Source: DATDPM01 sp041498815 (GTDB lineage Bacteria > Pseudomonadota > Alphaproteobacteria > DATDPM01). From it: a stretch of 16,575 bases of DNA. Shown one piece after another: positions 7,447 to 13,394 of the stretch. A program made the translations under genes and the position numbers. Below the pieces are notes generated by a model that had not been told where the DNA came from, searched no databases, and worked only from the letters and a program-made list of their open reading frames with translations. The stretch lies in NCBI GenBank assembly GCA_041498815.1, contig JBGQJC010000050.1:1-16575 (forward strand), given 5' to 3'. The first letter of the stretch is position 1. Every line of letters begins with the position of its first letter.

Positions 7447-9200
7447 CAACGCATCTCCTCGACGGGTTCGACGCCCATGATCTTCAGGCCCGACGCGACG
7501 ATGACTTGCACCGCGCGTACGAGCGCGAGCCGGGCCTCGGTCAATTCGGCATCGCCGGGTATCAAGAAGCGCAAAGCGCCGTCATCGCGGCCTTTGTTCC
7601 ACAAGGCGTGAAACTGGGACGCCAAGTCATAAAGGTAGAAGGCCAGCCGGTGCGGCTCATGCGCCTCGGCCGCCCCTTCCAACAAGCGAGGCCAGCCCGC
7701 CATCGCTTTGATCAAAGCAATCTCGTCGGCGTCGGTCAAGCGGTTGAGCGATGCACCCGCGAGTACCGCAGTATCTAGACGGATAGCCGGAAATTCCTCG
7801 TGGGCGTGGCGAAAGACCGACGACGCCCGGGCATGGGCGTATTGGACATAGAACACCGGGTTTTCCCGCGACTGCTCGGTAACCTTGGCGAGGTCGAAAT
7901 CGAGGGCCTGGTCGTTGCGCCGCGTCAGCATGATGAAGCGCACCACCCCGCGCCCGACCTTGTCCACCACCTCACGAAGGGTGACGAAGGTCCCGGCGCG
8001 CTTCGACATTTTGACCGGCTCGCCGGCCTCGAGAAGATTAACGAGTTGGCAGAGCTTCACGTCCAAGGCCCCGGCCCCGCCCGTGATCGCTTTCACCGCC
8101 GCCTGCATGCGCTTGACGTAGCCGCCGTGATCGGCGCCCCAGACGTCGATCATGGTGGCGAAACCGCGCCGGAACTTATCGGCGTGATAGGCGATGTCGG
8201 AGGCGAAATAGGTCCAGGAGCCGTCGGATTTGCGCAAGGGGCGATCCACGTCGTCGCCGAATTGGGTTGCCCGGAACAGGGTTTGGGGCCGCGGTTCCCA
8301 ATCATCGGGGACCATGCCCTTGGGCCGCTCCAAAATGCCCTCGTAGACTAAGCCGCGCTCGGCGAGCTCGTTGATCGTGCGCTCGACGGCGCCGGATTCG
8401 ACCAGCGCGCGCTCGGAAACGAATACAACATGCGCCACACCGAGCGCGGCCAAATCCGCACGGATCAATGCCATCATCGCATCGACCGCGAACCGGCGCA
8501 CCGGTTCGAGCCATTGCGAATCAGGAAGTTCGAGCCATTTCTTGCCGTAGTACTTGGCGAGCGCCGCGCCCACTTCGCGCAAATATTCGCCGGGATAGAG
8601 TCCTTCCGGGATCGATCCGATGTCTCCGCCCAGGGCCTCGCGGTAGCGCAAATAGGCCGAGCGGGCGAGGGCTTCGACTTGGGCGCCGGCGTCGTTGACG
8701 TAATACTCGCGGGTGACTTTGAACCCCGACTTTTCGAGGAGGTTGGCCAGCGCATCGCCGAATACGGCGCCGCGCCCGTGGCCGACATGCATGGGCCCGG
8801 TCGGGTTCGCCGAGACAAATTCGACATTGACCGACTCGCCCAGGCCGATGCTGGACGCGCCGTAGTCCTCGCCCATGCGGAGAATTTCCGACAGCCGCGC
8901 GTGCCAGAAATCCGTGTTCATGCGGAGGTTGATGAATCCGGGCCCCGCCACCTCGGCGGTGGCGACGCCTTCGATTTCCGACAGCGGCCCGACCAGGAGC
9001 GCCGCCAGATGGCGCGGATTGGTTTGCGCCTGTTTTGCCAGCACCATGGCGGCGTTGGTTGCGACATCGCCGTGAGAAGGATCGCGCGGCGGCTCGACCG
9101 CGATCTTGGAGGAGTCGAGACTTTCGGGCAGCTCGCCGCGCTTGGCCAAGGCTTCGAGCACCACCGCAATATCGCCTTGTAACCTACGGAAGAAATTCAT
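7446..9200 (-). CDS. argS: Arginine--tRNA ligase
   Basis: A 584-residue class I aminoacyl-tRNA synthetase that attaches arginine to tRNA-Arg in the cytosol. The N-terminal domain (about 1-110) contains the PPRDPSHGDVATNAAMVLAK stretch typical of ArgS. The HIGH-type ATP motif is HVGH at about 138-141 inside SANPTGPMHVGHGRGA, and the KMSKS-type motif is KMSKR at 397-401, which is unusual for class I enzymes that lack it but common in bacterial ArgS. The C-terminal DALR anticodon-binding domain includes AFYLYDLASQFHALWNKG. I chose ATG 9200 over the longer open frame to 9356, because the upstream residues belong to dgt in another frame. It lies 5 bases downstream of dgt and shares one base with the SPOR gene. 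Confidence 0.97.
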   Translation of the reverse strand: MNFFRRLQGDIAVVLEALAKRGELPESLDSSKIAVEPPRDPSHGDVATNAAMVLAKQAQTNPRHLAALLVGPLSEIEGVATAEVAGPGFINLRMNTDFWHARLSEILRMGEDYGASSIGLGESVNVEFVSANPTGPMHVGHGRGAVFGDALANLLEKSGFKVTREYYVNDAGAQVEALARSAYLRYREALGGDIGSIPEGLYPGEYLREVGAALAKYYGKKWLELPDSQWLEPVRRFAVDAMMALIRADLAALGVAHVVFVSERALVESGAVERTINELAERGLVYEGILERPKGMVPDDWEPRPQTLFRATQFGDDVDRPLRKSDGSWTYFASDIAYHADKFRRGFATMIDVWGADHGGYVKRMQAAVKAITGGAGALDVKLCQLVNLLEAGEPVKMSKRAGTFVTLREVVDKVGRGVVRFIMLTRRNDQALDFDLAKVTEQSRENPVFYVQYAHARASSVFRHAHEEFPAIRLDTAVLAGASLNRLTDADEIALIKAMAGWPRLLEGAAEAHEPHRLAFYLYDLASQFHALWNKGRDDGALRFLIPGDAELTEARLALVRAVQVIVASGLKIMGVEPVEEMR

Positions 9201-9205
9201 GAGTT

Positions 9206-10387
9206 CTACGGAATGACGGTATAGGGATCGAACAGGCGGCGGTGCTCTTCCAGCGCGTAGCGGTCGGTCATGCCGGCGAGGTAATCGGACACCAGAATTG
9301 CCCGTTCGCGCTCGCCGCCCGCCTCCGCCTGCACCCGCCATTCGGCCGGCAAGCAATCGGGCTGTTCGAGGTAAAGCGAGAACAGCTCGCGCACCACGCG
9401 GCGGGCCTTGTTGGTCATGCGGTTGACCTTGTGGTGGCGGTACATGGATTGGAACATGAACTCCTTGAGGCGGGCCAAGTCATCGGCCATGCCTTGGGAA
9501 AAGGCCACGACCCGGTGGGGAATTGCCCGCACCGCCGCCGCCGATGGGGGGCCTGCTGCGGACAACCGCGCCCTCGTTTCTGCCAGCATATCGTTGACCA
9601 TGCCGTCTATGAGGCGGCGGATCGATTCGTGGATCAGGCGCGGGGTTTCGATTCCCGGATAGCGCCGAGCGACGGAGTCGAAAATGGGACCCGCGAGCGG
9701 GATCCGCAAAAGTTCGGGGATGGTGACGAGCCCGGCGCGCAGGCCATCGTCGATGTCGTGGGTGACATAGGCGAGATCGTCGGCGAGCGAGGCGACCTGG
9801 GCTTCGACTCCGGGCTGGGTATGAAGCTCGAGATCGTGGCGGGCGACATAGGCCGCGATGGTGCGGGGAAGCAGGCGCCCGGGGCGTTCGGGCAAAAGCG
9901 GGCCGTTGTGCTTCACCACCCCTTCGAGCGTTTCCCAGGTGAGGTTGAGGCCGTCGAATTCGGCATAGCGGTGCTCGAGCTGCGTCAGGATACGAAGCGT
10001 CTGGTCGTTGTGATCGAAGCCGCCGTAAGGCGCCATCATCTCGCCCAGGGCATCTTCGCCGGCGTGGCCGAAGGGGGTGTGGCCGAGATCGTGGGCCAGC
10101 CCCAGGGCCTCGGCCAGATCCTCGTCGAGGCCGAGAGCGCGGCTGATGGAGCGGGCGATCTGGGCGACTTCGAGGCTGTGGGTGAGGCGGGTGCGGTAAT
10201 AATCGCCCTCGTGATAGACGAAGACCTGGGTCTTGTGTATGAGCCTCCGGAACGCGGCGGAATGGATGATGCGGTCGCGGTCGCGCTGGAAGGCGCTGCG
10301 GGTGGCACTTTCGGGCTCGGGGTTGAGGCGGCCGCGGCTTTCTTCGGGTTTGGCCGCATAGGGCGCCAGATTTTGCGGATAACTCAT
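9206..10387 (-). CDS. dgt: Deoxyguanosinetriphosphate triphosphohydrolase-like protein (HD domain)
   Basis: A 393-residue HD-superfamily phosphohydrolase of the Dgt-like (dGTPase type 2) group. Such enzymes cut dNTPs to the deoxynucleoside plus tripolyphosphate and so influence nucleotide pools; the exact substrate preference here cannot be read. Motifs seen are RSAFQRDRDRIIHSAAFRRL near residues 30-49, H70 in YRTRLTHSLEVAQIAR, the HD pair H99-D100 in LAHDLGHTPFGHAGE, and LADDLAYVTHDIDDGLR (201-217), which holds the fourth metal aspartate. All metal ligands look present. The gene is the first of the long minus-strand cluster, starts opposite erpA across a 180-base gap, and is followed 5 bases later by argS. 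Its promoter should therefore serve at least dgt-argS and perhaps much of the cluster. Confidence 0.93.
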   Translation of the reverse strand: MSYPQNLAPYAAKPEESRGRLNPEPESATRSAFQRDRDRIIHSAAFRRLIHKTQVFVYHEGDYYRTRLTHSLEVAQIARSISRALGLDEDLAEALGLAHDLGHTPFGHAGEDALGEMMAPYGGFDHNDQTLRILTQLEHRYAEFDGLNLTWETLEGVVKHNGPLLPERPGRLLPRTIAAYVARHDLELHTQPGVEAQVASLADDLAYVTHDIDDGLRAGLVTIPELLRIPLAGPIFDSVARRYPGIETPRLIHESIRRLIDGMVNDMLAETRARLSAAGPPSAAAVRAIPHRVVAFSQGMADDLARLKEFMFQSMYRHHKVNRMTNKARRVVRELFSLYLEQPDCLPAEWRVQAEAGGERERAILVSDYLAGMTDRYALEEHRRLFDPYTVIP

Positions 10388-10567
10388 GGCGCGAGAACCT
10401 ACTCGCCATGACCCCAGACCGCAACCGAAAGCCCCTTAAGCCGCTTGTATTTGCGGCATTTTTAGCGGATTTGGGCTTGGCGCGGCGGGCCGAAGTGCCT
10501 AAATAAGAAAGGCGGCAGGCAACCGGTGTCCGGCCGAAGGGTTTTCGCGCAAATTGCGGTTTGAAGC
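10388..10567. promoter_or_regulatory. Divergent intergenic region between dgt and erpA
   Basis: This 180-base gap separates two divergently transcribed genes, so promoters for both the dgt cluster (minus) and erpA (plus) should lie here. I cannot place -35/-10 boxes with confidence. A short inverted repeat is visible: GCCGC at 10440-10444 and GCGGC at 10453-10457 around an 8-base loop, followed by a run of five T at 10459-10463. It resembles a weak terminator on the plus strand, but no plus-strand gene precedes it, so its role is unclear. The ribosome site before erpA is weak. Confidence 0.5.
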
Positions 10568-10921
10568 ATGTCCGAACAGGCGACCATGGAAAGCCGGGTA
10601 GAGGTGACCGAGCGGGCGGCCCGGCGCATCGCCGTCTTGATCAGATCCGAGAGTTCGGCCGGCCAACGCCTTAGGATCGCGGTCACGGGCGGCGGCTGCC
10701 AGGGCTTCCAGTACAATTTCAGCTTCGATTCCGCGCGCAACGCCGACGACGCGGTGTTCACCCGCGACGGCGCGGAAGTCGTGGTCGACGAGGTTTCGCT
10801 GGGCCTGCTGGCGGGAGCGGAGGTGGATTTCATCGAAGACCTGGTCGGCTCCTATTTCGCGGTCAAGAACCCGAACGCCAAATCCTCCTGCGGCTGCGGC
10901 ACCTCGTTCTCGACGGTCTAA
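10568..10921 (+). CDS. erpA: A-type iron-sulfur cluster carrier (ErpA/IscA family)
   Basis: A 117-residue A-type carrier that holds an Fe-S cluster, or iron, and passes it to apo-proteins. The three conserved cysteines are present: C44 in VTGGGCQGFQY, and C108 and C110 in the C-terminal SSCGCGTSFS. Between them is VDEVSLGLLAGAEVDFIEDLVG, the usual amphipathic middle. Two starts are possible: ATG 10568 (listed) and ATG 10586, which would begin MESRVEVTE; neither has a strong Shine-Dalgarno. The choice of erpA over iscA rests on the isolated position outside an isc or suf operon and on general resemblance, so the family is firm and the symbol less so. It is transcribed away from dgt and followed by a terminator. 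IlvD in this window is a possible cluster-requiring client, which is inference. Confidence 0.9.
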   Translation: MSEQATMESRVEVTERAARRIAVLIRSESSAGQRLRIAVTGGGCQGFQYNFSFDSARNADDAVFTRDGAEVVVDEVSLGLLAGAEVDFIEDLVGSYFAVKNPNAKSSCGCGTSFSTV

Positions 10922-10948
10922 GCGCGCGCCCTTCGTGCTAATCTGACG

Positions 10949-10970
10949 GCCCGCCTCACGCGGGCTTTTT
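10949..10970 (+). terminator. Rho-independent terminator after erpA
   Basis: A 6-base-pair GC-only stem (GCCCGC at 10949-10954, GCGGGC at 10960-10965) closes a 5-base loop and is followed directly by five T and then ATTTG. It lies 28 bases after the erpA stop and 25 bases before the xthA start, so it should end or reduce erpA transcription before xthA. Confidence 0.85.
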
Positions 10971-10994
10971 ATTTGCCTATGGGCGGGGCGCCCC

Positions 10995-11783
10995 GTGATC
11001 AAGATCGCGAGTTTCAACGTCAATTCGATCAAGGCGCGCTTGCCGCGGGTTCTCGGCTGGCTTGGCCTCGCCAAGCCCGACGTCGTTCTCCTGCAGGAGA
11101 TCAAATGCACGGACGATACGTTCCCGCGCCTGGAGATCGAGGATATGGGCTACAACGTCGCGGTCAAGGGCCAGAAGACCTATCACGGCGTAGCAATCCT
11201 CTCCAAATTTCCCCTTGAAGATGTGACAGCCACCCTGCCGGGCGAGGAAGCGGACGATCAGGCGCGCTATATCGAGGCCTTCGTGTCGGCCGGAAAAGTG
11301 CCGGTGCGCGTGGCCTCGATCTACCTTCCCAACGGCAACCCGGTCGAGAGCGAGAAGTTCCCTTACAAGCTACGCTGGCTGAAGCGCCTGCGCGCGCATG
11401 CGAAAAAGTTGCTAACGCAAGAAGAGGTTCTGGTTCTGGGCGGCGATTACAACGTGGCGCCAACCGACGATGACGTTTACGACGCCGAAGGCTGGGCGAA
11501 CGACGCGCTCTGCCGCAAGGAATCGCGGGCGGGATACCGGGCCATCATGCACCTCGGCCTGACCGACGCGTTTTGGGCGCTGCACCCCCTGCCCCACAGC
11601 TACACGTTCTGGGATTACCAGGCAGGTGCCTGGAACAAGGACCACGGGCTTCGCATCGACCATCTGCTCTTGTCGCCGCAAGCCGCGGACCGGTTGCAGG
11701 CGAGCGGTATCGACCGCAAGGAGCGCGGCAAGGAAAAAGCCTCCGACCACGTTCCGGTGTGGTGCGAGTTGTCGGTGGGGTGA
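10995..11783 (+). CDS. xthA: Exodeoxyribonuclease III (AP endonuclease)
   Basis: A 262-residue member of the exonuclease III / AP endonuclease family, of normal length. It cuts the backbone beside abasic sites and trims 3' ends during base excision repair in the cytosol. Active-site residues are all visible: N8 in ASFNVNSIKARL, E35 in LLQEIKC, the KTYHGVAILSK loop, D151 and N153 in LGGDYNVAPTDDD, D222 in LRIDHLLLS, and D251-H252 in SDHVPVWCEL. The start is a GTG at 10995, preceded by a G-rich stretch; it gives the standard IKIASFNVNS opening. The stop at 11783 is only 7 bases from the stop codon of the detached ilvD tail, which points towards it. This suggests that xthA and ilvD were once convergent neighbours. 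Confidence 0.96.
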   Translation: MIKIASFNVNSIKARLPRVLGWLGLAKPDVVLLQEIKCTDDTFPRLEIEDMGYNVAVKGQKTYHGVAILSKFPLEDVTATLPGEEADDQARYIEAFVSAGKVPVRVASIYLPNGNPVESEKFPYKLRWLKRLRAHAKKLLTQEEVLVLGGDYNVAPTDDDVYDAEGWANDALCRKESRAGYRAIMHLGLTDAFWALHPLPHSYTFWDYQAGAWNKDHGLRIDHLLLSPQAADRLQASGIDRKERGKEKASDHVPVWCELSVG

Positions 11784-11784
11784 G

Positions 11785-11849
11785 AGCTAGTTATTCCGCC
11801 GCGGCGATCTTGGCGGCTTTGCGCCGGTCTGCTACGCGCACGTCACGCA
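11785..11849. repeat. Left direct repeat (ilvD-tail copy 1) bounding the nuclease cassette
   Basis: This stretch repeats 13330-13394 in the same orientation. By hand count the first 40 bases (11785-11824) match 39 of 40, starting agctagtta and differing only at the next base (t here, c in the other copy). The next 25 match about 17 of 25. Similarity then fades just before the stop codon of the nuclease gene at 11857. On the minus strand the repeat encodes the end of IlvD. Confidence 0.9.
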
Positions 11850-11853
11850 AGCG
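11791..11853 (-). pseudogene. ilvD: Detached 3' end of an ilvD gene
   Basis: Read on the minus strand, this segment encodes RRLRDVRVADRRKAAKIAAA then E and a TAA stop. The intact IlvD in this window ends RDVRVAAKRKAAKIAAAE, so 16 of the last 18 residues agree and the stop codon is shared. Many base differences between the copies are silent, which points to descent from two ilvD alleles rather than a fresh duplication. There is no start codon or upstream gene body; the nuclease gene's stop lies 4 bases beyond. It sits where a native ilvD would be expected to end beside convergent xthA. It is therefore probably the original ilvD tail, cut off by insertion of the nuclease cassette. It should not make a protein. 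Confidence 0.88.
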
Positions 11854-11856
11854 CCG

Positions 11857-13284
11857 TTAGCCCAAACTCTCTAATACGTCGCTAGCCGTCACAATACCAC
11901 TCGCACTGAAAATTTGCTGAATTCCATCGGGCCCAAGAGTGACATCGAGAGGGGAACGTAACTTCTGGTCTACCATTGCAACCAAGGCGGGCGCTTCAAC
12001 GAGACAAACCTCGTTAACATCGGTTTCCATCTTCAATGATCGAATAAGATCATCGAAGTCATCCGTGAATTTGCTCGATATGATGAGATAATAAATATTT
12101 CTAATGTTACGTTTGCGTGTCAATTCGCGGCTCTGAGTCGCAATATATTCACGAATAACGCGATCGTCCGTGCCCATCTTGTAACCGCCCAAACGAACTT
12201 TTGCGTCCCAAAGAATCGCGTAAGACTCATCTAGTGCGATCGCCTGACCATCCGGCACACGTCCCATGCCCTGACCCAATAGTCTCGTTTCATAACCCAA
12301 AATTGTGAAGGCAGCGTGGCAGCTCTTTTCTAATGCTCGGTCGATATTGGTGCCAGCGCGCTGTGCTTCCTCGGCAAACTTCGGGTTATTTCTGGCTAGT
12401 TCCGGAATAATAGCGATAATCGGAGGTACATAACTGTCGGCAAGAATGCCGGTCTGACTTGTGCCCAACCCCGAACCTGACACACCTTGATCCACCGTGC
12501 CATGATCGCCAGGTTTTGCGACTCCCTCCGAGGCCGGTGGCATGCCCGTTAGTTTACCGCTCTTAAACCAAAAAACGTGTTCTACGTCATATAAACTGAA
12601 GCGGCGGCCCGCCGCTTCCGAATACGTCTCGGCCAACATTTCGTGAAGATGCTTGTACGAAAGATAGTCGTCACCAACCTCCTCTGTTTCCTGCCAAAGA
12701 TTCATGTCGGTCAGCATCTGTACCGTGTTTGTGTAATAAACGGGCCAAACATCTCGATCTTGAATCTGCCAAAAATACGACACGAAAGACGGGATGCTAC
12801 CCGGCATGGGCCGAGCGCCCCTAGCACCGCCTCCTTCGACAAACTGGTCGCCGACGCGGATTACATAATTACAAAAGTCTCGCAGCTTTTTGTCCGCCTC
12901 CTGATCATTTGCTGGAACACGCAATACAGTTTTTAACTGCGTATCACATTCGTCTTTGTCTGCGGCGAGGTTCGTGAGCACATTGAAAAACATCTGCCCC
13001 TTAATCCCACTGAATCCCCAAAGACGGTTCTGTCTGTTTACGCTGTCGACCTGTCGCTTGAATGAGACAAGAGGCACAGAACCATTCAGGAAGCCTGCCA
13101 GCAGGGGCTTCAACGTACCTTCTATTACTTTTACTCGTTGGGCATCGACATCAGCCTCCATTTCGATTGGCGTACGCCCGTCAGAGCCACTTGGCGCATG
13201 AAGGTACGCATCGAGTGCTTTGAGCGCGATTTGTTTTAGCTTGGGCGTGAGGCTCTGGCGGATTGTGCTAGTAGTTTGGTGCAT
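11857..13284 (-). CDS. Putative FokI-like PD-(D/E)XK nuclease with unrecognised N-terminal half
   Basis: A 475-residue protein. The C-terminal domain (about 315-475) matches the layout of the FokI cleavage domain: RALEKSCHAAFTILGYETRL, then GRVPDG with D345, AILWDAK with D360 and K362, GGY at 366-368, R-x-Y at 378-380, a strand YYLIIS near 399-403, and a helical end. FokI itself has the same series: PDG, then VDTK, then GGY, then RYVEE. Residues 1-240 are not recognised; they include an aromatic-rich stretch, FVSYFWQIQDRDVWPVYYTN, at 167-186. A Gly/Ser-rich linker spans about 245-285. No methyltransferase gene is nearby. The most likely roles are a solo restriction-type or modification-dependent nuclease, hence a defence function, but the target is unknown. 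Composition and codon use differ from the neighbours, suggesting transfer. The start is 51 bases after the ilvD stop on the same strand and has no clear Shine-Dalgarno. Confidence 0.75.
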   Translation of the reverse strand: MHQTTSTIRQSLTPKLKQIALKALDAYLHAPSGSDGRTPIEMEADVDAQRVKVIEGTLKPLLAGFLNGSVPLVSFKRQVDSVNRQNRLWGFSGIKGQMFFNVLTNLAADKDECDTQLKTVLRVPANDQEADKKLRDFCNYVIRVGDQFVEGGGARGARPMPGSIPSFVSYFWQIQDRDVWPVYYTNTVQMLTDMNLWQETEEVGDDYLSYKHLHEMLAETYSEAAGRRFSLYDVEHVFWFKSGKLTGMPPASEGVAKPGDHGTVDQGVSGSGLGTSQTGILADSYVPPIIAIIPELARNNPKFAEEAQRAGTNIDRALEKSCHAAFTILGYETRLLGQGMGRVPDGQAIALDESYAILWDAKVRLGGYKMGTDDRVIREYIATQSRELTRKRNIRNIYYLIISSKFTDDFDDLIRSLKMETDVNEVCLVEAPALVAMVDQKLRSPLDVTLGPDGIQQIFSASGIVTASDVLESLG

Positions 13285-13297
13285 AGGTGGTTCTCAA

Positions 13298-13310
13298 ATT
13301 GAATTTCAAT
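13298..13310. promoter_or_regulatory. Short palindrome upstream of the nuclease gene (possible operator)
   Basis: ATTGAA and TTCAAT form a perfect 6-base inverted repeat around one T, 13 bases upstream of the nuclease ATG at 13284, inside an AT-rich patch. Its position could suit a repressor site or part of a promoter, but no regulator gene is nearby and the palindrome is short enough to be chance. Confidence 0.25.
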
Positions 13311-13329
13311 TGGAACGGCGCTCTGATGC

Positions 13330-13394
13330 AGCTAGTTACTCCGCCGCGGCGATCTTGGCGGCTTTGCGCTTGGCCGCCACGCGGACATCGCGCA
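13330..13394. repeat. Right direct repeat (ilvD-tail copy 2, inside intact ilvD)
   Basis: This is the partner of 11785-11849. It begins six bases outside the ilvD stop codon (agctag then the tta of the reversed TAA) and extends into the last ~20 codons of ilvD. The shared block therefore includes the same six untranslated bases beyond the stop in both copies, so the homology is not only due to protein-level conservation. The outer flanks (bases 11784 and 13329 and beyond) do not match. Confidence 0.9.

Larger units (their letters stand above)
11825..13329. mobile_element. Putative one-gene insertion (nuclease cassette) at the 3' end of ilvD
   Basis: The roughly 1.5 kb between the two conserved repeat cores holds a single gene and is clearly richer in A and T than the flanks. 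For example, 12061-12120 has 19 G/C in 60 bases, against 38 in 60 for 10801-10860 in erpA. Both ends coincide with a duplicated ilvD 3' end, as when an element integrates in the end of a gene and restores it. No integrase, transposase or terminal inverted repeat is visible. It may have been moved by an enzyme encoded elsewhere, be the remnant of a larger island, or have arrived by recombination between ilvD ends. The exact boundaries depend on where crossover took place within the repeats. Confidence 0.6.

Noticed and set aside
9242..10411. Plus-strand open frame of 389 codons opposite dgt
   Set aside because: Dgt on the minus strand has all HD-family residues, so this is its antisense shadow.
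10440..10463. Hairpin plus T-run upstream of erpA, terminator-like
   Set aside because: The stem has only five pairs and an 8-base loop, and no plus-strand transcript is known to enter; it is mentioned only within the intergenic entry.
11857..13284. Reading the nuclease as an integrase that moved its own cassette
   Set aside because: It lacks the R-H-R-Y set of tyrosine recombinases and the N-terminal catalytic serine region of serine recombinases; its motifs fit a PD-(D/E)XK nuclease.
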